DNA from: Haematococcus lacustris
Lineage: Eukaryota; Chlorophyta; Chlorophyceae; Chlamydomonadales; Haematococcaceae
DNA: 64,000 nucleotides
Assembly: GCA_030144725.1 (NCBI GenBank)
Contig: JASKMD010000002.1
Span: forward strand, 4,653,362-4,717,361
Reading direction: 5' to 3'
The notes under the pieces: generated by a model
Told to the model about the DNA's origin: nothing
Seen by the model: only the letters and a program-made list of their open reading frames with translations
Database searches by the model: none
Part shown: piece by piece, positions 49,753 through 60,342 of the stretch
How positions within the stretch are numbered: position 1 is the first letter of the stretch
How the letters are laid out: each line of letters opens with the position of its first letter
Position numbers and translations under genes: made by a program

Positions 49753-50515
49753 GCCCAAAGCTGGGGGGGGGGCTGCTGGGGCAGGGGAACACGGGTCCTT
49801 GGCGGCAGTACGAGGGTCGGCATGGGCAGAGGCAGGGGCAGGGCAGGGGCAGAGGCAGAGGAAGGGGCAGGGGCAGAGGCAGAGGCAGGGCAGGGGCAGA
49901 GGCAGAGGAAGGGGCAGGGGCAGAGGCAGAGGCAGGTGCGAGGTACACAAGCAGTGATAGGAGTTGCCAGAGCATGGAGGCAACACACTGCTCCTCAACA
50001 CCATCAATTGGCAAGGCATGTTTGGGCCTGATAGGCTGTTGACAGGCTGTAGGCTGGTAGGCTGTCGACCCTGTTGACAGCCAGGTTATTGGCTTCTAGA
50101 TGTTTGGAGGAATATCCAACGTACAGCTTTGACAGCGGAAGGCCAGGCCCGCTCGCATCAAGCACGATGAACCAGCTTTAGATGTCCTGTTAGAGCTGGA
50201 GAGGTGACCCCTTGCAGCGCAGCTGCCCTCCTGCCAGCCGCCTGCTGCTCACTTCTTGTTCTGTGCAGCCATGCTCTTGCCAGCGCGTCCAGGGGTCCTG
50301 GTGTGCTCCCGCAGTTCACTGTGACCCTGTGTGGGGCTGCTCTGCCTGCCGCAGCTCCCACCCACCCTACCCACTGTACCTGACTGGCCGCCCCACTGCT
50401 GGCGTCTCACCTGTTGTGGCTTAGCCCTTGGCTATCAGATGCTTTGGGGACAAACTGCTACTACTGCTCCCGCAGCTTGTTGTGACCGCGTGTGTGACTG
50501 TTCCGCCTGACGCAG

Positions 50516-51156
50516 CTTCCTACTCCGCATGTGCCTGTGCGGGCACTTGGCGCCCCGTGAGGGCTTGGAGGAGCCGGAGGCAAAGGCTCTGAAGGACGTG
50601 GCTTTCATTGCCATGCTGGCGGCCCAGGTACTGTGGCAATCCCCCAGGCAGCAGGGGGGTGCAGCGGAGGCAGCAGCGGCACCAGCGGGGGGTTGCATCG
50701 CCAGCAGCAGGGCAGGGAGGATGAGAAGCCGCCCCTTAGCAGCGTCTGTCGCCGGGGATGCCTCTGGGTCGTCCTGTTCTAGCACCATCACGCATGTGTC
50801 CACCTGCCGATCTGTAGAAGCACCTAACAAAAAGAAAGAAAGAAAGAAAGAAAGACACCGCCCTCGCCGTCGGGCGTGCGTTAGGGGAGAAAAGTAGCCT
50901 TGCTACTCTCCCACCAGGGCACCTGACCGATCTGTTTGAGCATCATAACACATGTGTCCACCTGCCACTGCCTGCCTGCTGCTGGGCGACCTACTGCAGC
51001 CGCCTGCCGTCTCCTGCCTGCTGTTGCAAGGCCTGCAGCGGGTGGGTGCATTCGCCTCGTGTTACTGTACAGGCCGGGGTAGTGACCGCCAAAGTGCACG
51101 GAATGGCGTCCTGTTGGGCCAGCGATGTGGAGCCGGTGTTCCGGAGCTTTGCTACG
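50516..51156 (+). CDS. Two bridging exons between the MLO and EF-hand regions
   Basis: Exon 50516-50627 (FLLRMCLCGHLAPREGLEE, then KALKDVAFIAMLAAQ) and exon 51073-51156 (AGVVTAKVHGMASCWASDVE, then PVFRSFAT) have CAG acceptors and GTACT/GTGAG donors. If the MLO exon ends at the GTGAGC donor at 49749 (phase 2), the first bridging exon continues in phase; the second follows in phase 0 and then joins in phase 0 to the exon at 51943. I recognise no domain. They could be MLO C-terminal tail, or the 5' exons of an independent EF-hand gene. Around them lie short (AAAG)n (50828-50853), (ACGG)n (51236-51300) and (CCTG)n (51609-51677) runs. Confidence 0.45.
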
Positions 51157-51464
51157 GTGAGTCCTCAGCCCTGGTGGCCAGGGCAGCAGCGCAGGCCAAA
51201 AAGGAAGGAAAGACAGATGAACAGACAGACAGACGGACGGACGGACGGACGGACGGACGGACGGACGGACGGACGGACGGACGGACGGACGGACGGACGG
51301 AAAGAAGAAAGAAAGAAATAAATAAAGAAAGAAGAAAGAAAGAAAGAGAATAAATGAAAACAAGAGAGAAAGACTATGCCTTTGCTGGCAGGCTATAAGG
51401 CAACGACATTGCATGGCAGGATACAAGGCAACGACTTAACCTCATCAGCACCCTTTACATATCC

Positions 51465-51472
51465 TATATAAG
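51465..51472 (+). promoter_or_regulatory. Possible TATA box upstream of the EF-hand exons
   Basis: TATATAAG in an otherwise GC-rich stretch, 470 bases before the exon at 51943. If real it argues for an independent EF-hand transcript. Confidence 0.25.
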
Positions 51473-51609
51473 AGGACTGGACAGCCGTATCAGGTGGCAG
51501 TCTCACGTTGTGAGACGCACACCTTCATCCTTCCAACCTCTCTCGAACTGCTTGGCCCCACGGGGTTATGGGCATTGGGGCTCAAGATGCGGCTGTTGTG
51601 CAGTTGGGG

Positions 51610-51676
<67 letters not shown>

Positions 51677-51942
51677 TGCCTGCCTGCACCTGCACACCTA
51701 CCTGCCTGCTGCTGCAGCGACTCATACAACTGCCAGATTACATTAAACCACACAGACCAGCAGCCACACCAGGCTGGCGCCTTAGCCATGCCAACCAACA
51801 ACAACACACCATATCTCACCATGCCAAGTTGTGCCGAGCAAAAGCACACATCACCCCACCGCCGCAATGCATCGCTTTTCCCCGCTGCCCAGAAAGCCAC
51901 CCCTCCCATCCCTCACTACAATCTCGCATGTTTTGACTGCAG

Positions 51943-52945
51943 AAATGGCTGGAACACGCCCGGCAGTGGGCCGCTTCCTCCCCGGCCTATGCCCACGCAA
52001 AGGCCAACACCAGCTCGCGTTTCCGCATGTGCCATTCCATCAGTGCCCGGCATCGCAGCTTTACCAGAGTGCTCCTCCTTCGACAGCGCTCGCTAACCAC
52101 GCAAGCACCTTCCCGGCACTTCACCGCGATGCAGGCGACGCGGATGTCTCTGCGAATGTCTGGAGTGGGTGGCCGTTCTACCGCGCATGGCCCAGCGAGC
52201 TCACAGCATCTAGGGCAGTGCGTCGATCACGACCCCAGTCGAGAAGAGCCAGCGCTGCCGAATATCGCGGAGGTAGCCGGAGAGACCCCGGCATCTCCCC
52301 AAGAGATGCCGGCCGACGGCCAAACGCCGGAGTTCGTTGTGAGCGGAGATCTCCGGCCATTCCGGGAGGCGTTTGATGCCATCGACACGAACGAAAACGG
52401 AGCGCTGTCAAGCCACGAGCTCGCACAGGTAGGAGAAGAGTAAGGCATCAGCAATCGATCCATAACTATACGCTTGATCTGTCGTTCGGACAGTAAAACA
52501 AAACTCACTGAACATGGAACAACATGTTTTACTGTGGGTAACCTCACTCAGCTACAATCCAACTGCAGCGCCCTCGGTTGCACCCTTGGAAACCTCAAAT
52601 CCCACACCGGTGGCACGTTCCCGTCCTGACCACTAGGCACCCAATCAAGTTTAAGCGCTTGGCGCTGACGAGGCTAACAGCCCCCTTGTCCCTCACTAGG
52701 GCCTCCATTTGAGCCGGACCAGTAGTGGCCACTAGCGGGAATACTAGGGACCACTAGTGGCCCGACTCAAATGGTGTCAATGGGCTGTGTGAAGTATACC
52801 CAATGCACATGGACATGGTGCATGAGTGCCTACCACCTACACTATTGCCTGACCACGAGGGCCATGGTGTAGAGTTGGCATGAAAAACATGCGCTGATTG
52901 TAAGCTGATGACAGCTCAAGAAGGGGGCACACACTACTGTGCCCC

Positions 52946-52984
<39 letters not shown>

Positions 52985-55536
52985 GGGTGGCTTGTCTCGC
53001 ACCCGCTTGTAGCCATGCTCAGGGTACTCCTTGCCCTTGGCTGGCAGAGCTCCCTGATCTGGCCAGTAGCACAACTCCAGTGGCCGCCACCTGCTCTCCC
53101 CAATGCGCTGCGTGTTCAGCGCTGCATTACAGTCCCGGAACTGCTCCAGCGCCCGGTCCTGGGCTCCGTACAGCCTCAGCCGCTGCCGTGCCCACTTGGG
53201 GTGCAGGTACACCTCCCACACCGCATCCCAGGTGGCCAGGGTGACGGTGATGCGCTTCAGGTTGGCCATCAGGGAAGTGCCGGCTGAGCTGGCTGCTGCC
53301 AGGTGCTGGAGGTGGGGCTGGATGGGTGCCAGCCAACGCTGGGTGTCGTGGCGGGAGTTGTTCAGGCCGCTGGCATGCTTCACCTGGCCCTTGGTTAGCT
53401 TCCACCCGTCCAGCTGGTCAGCTACCAGCTGGCCTGACTCTTGGTCCTGGTGAAGCTGCATTGACTGCCTGGGTGACGCCGGGGTCGATGCCCACCCCAA
53501 TCTGCGTGGCTGGGTCAAACACAAACTCACGCTGCTCAATTATGGCCTTTCCTATGTGGGGTAGTCCCACTGCATGGGCCGCTGCTGCTGCACTTGCGCG
53601 GCTGTTGCTGCTGGCCGCAGGGGGTGGGGCAGGAGCAGGGGGAGGGGGCGTGTGTAGTGCACACACGCTGATACCATTTGTCTCTACCGTCCACTCAAAC
53701 GAAAACCCCTTTCAAGTTGGCAAGTTTGTGCGTGTTGGACCACCTAGCCCAGTGGTGGCTCAGTGCTGGCTCTCTGGTCCGACCCAGCGCTGCTTGCAGA
53801 CCCCATGCAGCACCCTATTGTCCAGCTTGATGAAGTGCATCCCCACCCTGGCCTTGGCGAAGGGGGTGAGGGTGAAGGGGGGTGGGCAGGTCAGGGTCCG
53901 GGGACCACCCCTACGCTTACCACGCTGTGGCTGCCCTGGCGCGGGTGGGGTGGGGGGCTGCTGCCACTGCTCCCGGCACCGGCACACATGCACCGCATGG
54001 CGCATGCGGCAGGGCAGGGGCAGGGTGTCCTGCAAAACTCTCAACCTCAGAGCTGGCTGGCTAGTCCGGTGTCAATAGTCCGGTGACTTCGCTGGCCTCC
54101 GCTCTTTGACTGGGATGACGAGAGTCTTTCGGACAGCTTGTCTAAGTAACATCGGCGCTGCCCCTCCCATCTCAAACTTACAAAGCAATGCAATCCCTCC
54201 CTTGTGAATGTCTGCCTGCCCCGAGCCCAGTCAAACTGCGAAGCCACTGTCATCAGGTTGCCGATGGGAGGCCATTGTCGAGACAGCTGGTTGAGACAAC
54301 ATCTGCCATGCTTACACTGGGCTGCCATGCTGCCGCCAAACCGCAGGTGCTGCGCATGATGGGCACAAGGGCCACAGTAGAGGAGCTGAGTGACATGGTC
54401 CGTGAGTTGGACCGCTCTGGCTCTGACGAAATCAGCTTCCAGGAGTTCATGCTGTTCATCATGTAAGCGGGCCCCACGGGGTTGAGTCACACTCAAGTCT
54501 GACATGACAAGACAGGACAGGACGGCGCTGAGCTGGCTGCAAGAGGAAATGTTTGAGCAAGGAGTGCCCAATGTTGTGCAGGTTCAAGTGGTTCGATGTG
54601 TCCCAGGACGGCTTCTTGTGGGTGTCGGACATTGCGGCAGCGTTGCGAAAGCTGCACTCCGTAGAGGAAGACGCTTGCATGGTGAGCTCTGAAGACCTGG
54701 AGTAGCTGGCCTGGACTCTCAGAGTACTATTCATGTCGTCCTAAAGAAAATCTACTGGGCTGCATTCAAGGAGTGTAGCACACTGGGCGAGGCACGACAG
54801 CAGTGGTGTGATGTGGGTGTGGTATAGGTGTGGCTTTGAGATGTATGATACGCACAGCATGGTCATTCCCATTCACGTCACACCAGTAAAATTCATGCAG
54901 GGTGTAAACGCGTGCCGCATGGCCAGCCACAAAAGGTGGTGCTCTTCAGCAAGGCAAGGATAAGTGATTGCTCCACACATCTGGGTGCTGCAATGGCTTG
55001 TTGGGATGCTCCCCTCTTGGGCTTGCGTGACCATGTGTAGGCAGTATGCCGCAGTGCTGCTGCCGCTACTGGTGTACAGGGCATGGCGGATGCTGAGCTG
55101 CTGGTGGATTACGTGGCCAGTCTGACGGGGGAGGCCCGCGGCAGGCTGGAGCTGGCAGGTCAGTGAAGGGGCAGGCTGGTGAGGCGGGTGCCCGCTAGGG
55201 GGTGGGGGCCTGGCAGGAGGTGGGCCTGGCAGCTGAGCGTGCGGAGCAGACTGCTGAGTGCTGGGAGCCTGGTGCCCAGGGGCACTTCCTGGCCAGGGTA
55301 GGGGCTGGCTGTCATGGTTGAAGTCGTCACTGCTGATCTGTACAACGCCCCTAACACCCTGGCCCGTGGCCATGTCCTCCTTCTTCAAAGCCATGGTTGA
55401 TTGCCTGTCTAAGCATCGCCTCCCTGCCTGGCCTGTGCCACTTGCAGAGTTCATGGTCTTCTTTGCCGATGTCTCGTTCATGCAAGTGGACGGCCCAGAC
55501 GTCCCGCGGGAGCTGTCCATGATGAGAGGTTGCTGA
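51943..55536 (+). CDS. EF-hand calcium-binding domain protein (possibly the C-terminal part of the MLO gene)
   Basis: Exons: 51943-52428, 54347-54462, 54582-54681, 55080-55158, 55448-55536; phases join and end in TGA. The first exon opens with KWLEHARQW, an amphipathic Trp-rich stretch like the calmodulin-binding segment of MLO tails, followed by about 120 residues of disordered sequence. Then come EF-hand loops: DTNENGALSSHE (good consensus at positions 1, 3, 5, 6, 8, 12), DRSGSDEISFQE (Asp in place of Gly at position 6), DVSQDGFLWVSD (Asp at 12), and a degenerate fourth region ending LELAEFMVFF. This is a calmodulin-like tandem. No in-frame start before the exon was proven; an ATG at 52027 is possible for a separate gene. 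The 1.9-kb first intron contains an antisense Fanzor-like relic. Confidence 0.72.
52677..53134. repeat. Dispersed repeat, copy 1 (matches 61699-62150)
   Basis: About 458 bases more than 95% identical to 61699-62150, starting at CAGCCCCCTTGTCCCTCA. It covers the 3' end of the Fanzor-like gene plus about 255 bases of 3' flank with inverted CCACTAG/CTAGTGG motifs. The main difference is the length of the CTG run. Confidence 0.92.
52934..54044 (-). pseudogene. Fanzor/TnpB-like RNA-guided nuclease relic, copy 1
   Basis: Antisense inside an EF-hand gene intron. From 54044 the reading runs VGMHFIKLDNRVLHG, then after breaks EFVFDPATQIGVGIDPGVT, a RuvC-I motif (GIDPG with the catalytic Asp). A frameshift near 53460 leads into ADQLDGWKLTKGQVKHASGL and a helical region ending GAQDRALEQF. 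This is joined directly to DCNAALNTQRIGESRW, the RuvC-III motif (DxNAAxN) of TnpB/Fanzor proteins, and a polyglutamine tail ending at 52934. The middle, which should hold the RuvC-II Glu and the zinc-binding cysteines, is absent. So the copy is frameshifted, internally deleted and inactive. The family call rests on the two RuvC motifs and their order; I have not compared it with a database. Confidence 0.6.
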
Positions 55537-56533
55537 TGGTTCCCAAGCTTGAAACACTGAGCGATGCTAGGGAGATGGCTGGTTTGAACCCGCCGTCGCT
55601 CCAGATAACTGTGAGAGATGCACGCGTGCATGTACCGTCATCTGTATGTCATTCATGTGGATATGTGTGCGTGAATAAGGCTCCACACTGGTGGAGGGAG
55701 AGCAGTGCAGTGGAGTGGGGCACTTAATAAGCCAGGGAGGTGTGCACATGTACCAATACAATGCCAAAAACAGCTTCCCTACTCAATATGCAACATGATT
55801 GCCTGCGGGTTTCCTCCCTCAGCTACAGTTTCCACAACATAGCGTCATCGGTCGCACCCTTGGTGGCTACGAACCAAAAAGGTTTTACTCTGCAGAGAGA
55901 GGGCTTTTAATCTGCAGCTGTGGTCTCACTGTCCATGTTTCCTGGCTATTTGTGCCACACAAGCTGCGAGGACTGCTGTGCTCAGTTCTTGCTTCACATT
56001 CCCGCATTGAGGTTACCGTATTGCTAGCATTGCTGCACCGCGCTAACTACAAGTTGTCATTATTCTCCTGGATGATCCTCACATGTTACGTCTGCTCCTT
56101 AGTGGACCTCCTGGCAGCGCACTCAAAGCGGGCATGATGAGCACCACCAGCCACTCCAACGGTACAACTTGAACGAGTATGACATGTGAACTGTTCATGA
56201 AGTGACATGGTGATGTTCATGGTGATGTTCATGGTGATGGTGACGTTCATGGTGATGTTCATGAACAACGTCACAGTGAACAACGTCACAGGAGGTGACG
56301 GTTGCGCCAGTAAAAGCGACAGCAAAAGATCCGGATAATGGCATCCCCACAGCACAGGGTCCCAATGCAAGCAAATGCGGCTACTACGTAGTGAAGGTGT
56401 TAGGGGCTCGTCTGGGCATGGAACAGGCTATCACACAAATTTGCGTCCATGTGCGTCTTTCTGCAGTGCCTCGCGCCGCCCTTCGTTCTCTTTTGATTGA
56501 GCGTGCGTGACTTACCAGTGAAGCCCGCCCAGC
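55537..56533. other. Intergenic region and S8 promoter
   Basis: Holds a member of a dispersed repeat family at about 55815-55880 (see findings), a run of TTCATGGTGATG units at 56205-56262 followed by GAACAACGTCACAG doublets, and the S8 promoter. No gene seen and no TGTAA found for the EF-hand gene. Confidence 0.5.
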
Positions 56534-57957
56534 ATGGGTGAGCACGCAGGCTAGACAAGGGGAGCTCAAGTCGGCTGCGAGAGGAAAGATGTGCGAGCAT
56601 TGGTGCTGCAGGTATCTCTCGTGACTCGCTGCATAAGCGGCGAGCCACAGGCGGGAGGAAGAAGCACTGGCGCAAGAAGAAGAAGTGCGTAGTTGCAGCA
56701 ATTGATATCGCAGCCGCACAGCAGGAGTGTTGCAGATTGAAGTACTAGCACATAAAAATAGCGACTTAGCAGCCCAGCCTGCCTACCCAGCGGGAGCTTT
56801 TCTGGCATGGCTGCAGGTATGAGATGGGTCGCCAGGCTTCCAATACCAAGCTGTCCGTGAATGTAGCAGTGCGGAAAGTCCGCGTCCGCGGTGGCAACTA
56901 CAAGTTCCGGGCCCTGCGCCTGGACTCCGGCAGCTACTCCTGGGGCTCGGAGGCGAGTCGCAGTGCATTATACAGACACCGATCTGTGGAACAGGGCACG
57001 CCGCGGAAGCCAACGAACCGAACTTTTGCCTTTGCTCACGTAGGCTGTGTCCCGCAAGACTCGCATCCTTGACGTCGTGTACAATGCCTCAAACAACGAG
57101 CTGGTGTGTGTTGCGCAGTGCCAAAGATTAATGGGGTGGTGGTGAGCGTGCCGCATAGCTTGCACAACGCAGGTCCGCACCCAGACGCTGGTCAAGAACG
57201 CTATTGTCCAGGTCGACGCCACACCGTTTAAGACATGGTACCAGACGCACTATGGTGTTGAGCTGGGTGGCAAGGGCAAGATTGAGGAGCCCAAGCTCGA
57301 GGACAAGAAGGCATGTTGCGCATAGCTCCTGTTCAGCAGCGCTGTACCAGCAGCTTACCAAGGGCCTTACAGCTGCAGCCGGACAGCACTGTGGGATGCT
57401 GAGCAGGGCGACAAGGCAGCTACTGCTGTGGGTGGTGCTGCAGGCATCCAACCATGTGAAGCGGAAGCTGAAGAGCCGCTTGCAAACACGCAAGCTCGAT
57501 GCTCATTTGGCCGAGCAGTTCAGCACAGGCCGCCTGTATGCTTGCATTGCATCTCGACCAGGCCAGGCTGGGCGCTGCGATGGCTACATCTTGGAAGGTG
57601 GGTGCGGGCGCGGATTTAGCACGTGCTGGCCCAGGTGATCAAGATGTCTGACACTGGTCATGGGCACATGGGATTATGTGCATATAGCCAGTCTATGGTT
57701 TTGTATGTGCACCACTAACTGACATTGTGTAAAACACGGAACTGGATGTAGGGTGGCAGCATGGCGGCAGCATGGGAACTTCACTAGGATGTGACGCTGA
57801 TCGTTCACACCTTTGCACAAGTGCAGCTTGCAAGCAAACTGACAGTCACAGCTGTGTGGTGTGTGAGCTGCCTGTGCTGTTGTACCTTTGTGCAGGCAAA
57901 GAACTGGAGTTCTACCTCAAGAAGCTGCAGAAGAAGAAGTCAGGTGGCAAGTCTTAG
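56534..57957 (+). CDS. RPS8: 40S ribosomal protein S8 (eS8)
   Basis: Small-subunit ribosomal protein. Exons: 56534-56537 (ATGG only), 56612-56684, 56817-56952, 57044-57103, 57173-57310, 57444-57597, 57896-57957; phases join to 208 residues, normal length. Seen: [77 protein letters not shown], and a lysine-rich end ([12 protein letters not shown]). A four-base first coding exon is common in ribosomal protein genes. Two introns appear to start with GC instead of GT: after GGAG at 56953 (GCGAGT) and after AAG at 57311 (GCATGT). No GT alternative keeps the conserved protein. Confidence 0.96.
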
Positions 57958-57998
57958 AGCAGGTCACCAGTTGGTCTGCATGTGTTTGTTCAAGTGCA

Positions 57999-58003
57999 TG
58001 TAA
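57999..58003 (+). promoter_or_regulatory. Polyadenylation signal of S8
   Basis: TGTAA only 42 bases after the S8 stop codon. Confidence 0.65.
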
Positions 58004-58500
58004 GAGCCCAGTGGTGTGTGTGAAGCGCAGTCACCACAGCCTGCCACCCCACCAATGCATGTTACTGCCAGGCTTACCTTCTACCTGGTGCACGAGGGCT
58101 AGGGTTACCATCATGTCCTTGGCATTGGTGTAGCTGGCGGCCATACACATCATACAGGAGGATGCCTCACACCACTTAAACCATTGAACAATTGGAAACA
58201 GGGATGGTGCTCCCGCAAACAAACATAACTCATTCAACATGGAACAACATGTTCGATTGCGGGTAATCTCGTTACAATTAAATGTGAGCGTCCCCGGTCA
58301 CACCCTTGATGAACACAAACCCTGCACTGGTGGCGTGTTCCTTCCAGCGCGTCGTCACTTAACTTCGGTTGGCCTATCCTTTCGCCAAGCGTTCTGGCTT
58401 ACCGGCTGTTCACGATGCGGGAGAGAGGGGTGCTTGCGTCGGGGAGACTCAGCAATATCTCCAGACATGTATCTCCGGACATATACAATATCAATATCAA
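58004..58500. other. S8 downstream flank with dispersed-repeat fragments
   Basis: No gene. 58220-58345 resembles 52490-52625 and 62160-62215 (shared GGAACAACATGTT core); 58345-58445 resembles 62520-62640 (shared GGCTTACCGGCTG core). These look like ends of one transposon family. Confidence 0.5.
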
Positions 58501-59361
58501 TACCGTACTCTCCCTTTTGATTCGCGAGGCCCCGAATATTATAATTAAATACTCGTTCCCGACCCCCAAAAAACATTGTTTACTTTTTCCCGATGCAAAA
58601 GTTGTAGCAAAACACAACTTTAACAATGTGGGTGTGCTTGGAAATATTCAAGACAGCCATTCCTTGCATACCAAGTCAATCCTCCATGGTTTAACACATT
58701 TTGTGTACATGTCACTCTGTCAAGCCAAGTCCAAGCCAAGTCAAAGCCAAGTCACTGCCTCTGGGCAAGGGCACTGTAAATGTGCACCAGGTCGGCCTCT
58801 AGACTTTGCACTAGATAGGGCACTGAACCTCCCCCATGAAATCATGGTGCTCCTGTGGTTGCTTGCAGTGTCGGCATATCTCTGCATCCTCCTCTGAACA
58901 CTCAAATTTGCGTGCCCTAGCAGTCACCCATGCCGCAGCCTTCGCCAGGGCAAGCACACCAGTGGCTGCCTTGGTGCGGCCAGCCTCCCGAGCTGCTGCC
59001 CCAGCTTGCCCAGTCACCCTTGCAGCTGACCTGGTGCAGCCAGCCACCCCGGCTGCTGCCCCAGCCTGGCCAACCACCCCAACAGCTGACTTCGTGGGGC
59101 CACCCGCTGACTTGCCTACTACCCACCCCATTGATGGGGCATCTCATCGTGTTGGTCAACCTGGCGTAGCAAATTTTCGGCTGCGTCGTCGGCACTGATG
59201 CCACGGACCACAAAGAGGTCCATCGCAACACCATTTACGCAGGTAAAATAATTGTTTGACCACTTCGCGATTCAGAAAAAAACCGCATTGTTTACTCGTT
59301 CGCGATTTCGCGAGGGCAAAAAAACGATTCGCGGACGCGAATCAAAAGGGAGAGTACGGTA
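58501..59361. mobile_element. 861-bp element with perfect 26-bp terminal inverted repeats
   Basis: Left end 58501-58526 starts TACCGTACTCTCCC and right end 59336-59361 is its exact reverse complement over 26 bases. If the terminal TA belongs to the target, both sides are flanked by TA. A minus-strand frame begins with an ATG at 59223 (MDLFVVRGISADDAAENLL) and reaches a stop at the GGG-TAG near 59120; a second frame (59131-58811) ends with a Cys/His cluster, ECSEEDAEICRHCKQPQEHH then FMGEVQC, like a small zinc-binding domain. Not enough for a transposase, so probably non-autonomous or decayed. Confidence 0.7.
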
Positions 59362-59393
59362 TCATATACAATATCAGTATCATGTATCATCGG

Positions 59394-60342
59394 TAGGGTT
59401 GGCCAGAACCGTAGCGGCGTATATACGTAGGTACGTATATACAGTATATACGTAGCGTACCCCGACCACCGTGTATCCGTAGGCAGCCGTAGGTACGTCG
59501 GTTGACCGTACAATACCGTAGGTTTGACCGTAGTTTTCACGCTTGAACCGTACACGCGACGGCAAAATCGCGAGATTGCAAAGGACGCAGGACGCACAAG
59601 TCACCGTTACTGCCGGTGTGGCCGTAACCGCGGGTCATATATAAGTCGCTGCGATACCCGATGGCATTCATTGCGTTGGATGATGCATACGAGAGATGTG
59701 GCGACCGTATAAGTGCTAGCCGAGCTCACAGCCATGAAGCGGAAGGGCAGCGCCAGCTTCTGGAATAAGCTTGAGCCTGTGCTGCACCAGTCGCATACGA
59801 GGGCCCAGCCAGCACAGATGCATACGAGGGCCCAGCCAGCCCAGCCCAGCGCAGCCCAGCCCAGTGTTGTCACAAGCATGCCTGGAGGTGGAGGAGGAGG
59901 AGGAGGTGGTGATTTTGTAGAGAAAGCTTGCACGAGGGGATTAAACCATGCACACATGGTTTACAGACTAGGAGCACATGGCCACACATGCGTGGCACAC
60001 ATGATTGGTCGAGTAGGAGCCCATGGCTGACTACACAACTGCACCCACGGCTGCCACACGAGGGGTTTGGACACATGCTTGGCGCACAGAGTAGAAGCAC
60101 ATTGCTAACGGCATGCATGGCTGGCTGGCATATAGATGTGTCATGACACTGCTATTGGTTGAGATTCTGAACATGCTTACCCCTAGCGGGCGTTTCTATA
60201 GTTGTTGTGCACCAAACTACATACTCACTTTCGCAAAATGATGACCCTGCCCCTACGGAATACCCTACGGAACTACGAATACAGTAAATACGTATGTATA
60301 TACCGTCTTTCTAGCCGCCACATACGGATCTGGCCAACCCTA
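59394..60342. mobile_element. 949-bp hAT-like element with TIRs and 8-bp target duplication
   Basis: Starts TAGGGTTGGCCAGA and ends with the reverse complement TCTGGCCAACCCTA; about 20 terminal bases match with one or two differences. It is flanked by a perfect 8-bp direct repeat ATCATCGG (59386-59393 and 60343-60350). An 8-bp duplication with TAGGG ends fits the hAT superfamily. Subterminal regions are rich in ACGTA/CCGTA motifs on both sides, which could be transposase-binding sites. A plus-strand frame from 59734 (MKRKGSASFWNKLEPVLHQ) has no recognisable transposase domain. Likely an internally deleted, non-autonomous copy. Confidence 0.85.

Noticed and set aside
51720..51933. Exon-like frame starting RLIQLPDYIKPHRPAA between the bridging exons and the EF-hand exon
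   Set aside because: Has an acceptor but no suitable GT donor in the needed phase before its stop; left out of the model.
59734..60030. Plus-strand frame MKRKGSASFWNKLEP inside the hAT-like element as a gene
   Set aside because: Short, with Gln/Pro/Ala and polyglycine repeats and no transposase motif; treated as element interior.
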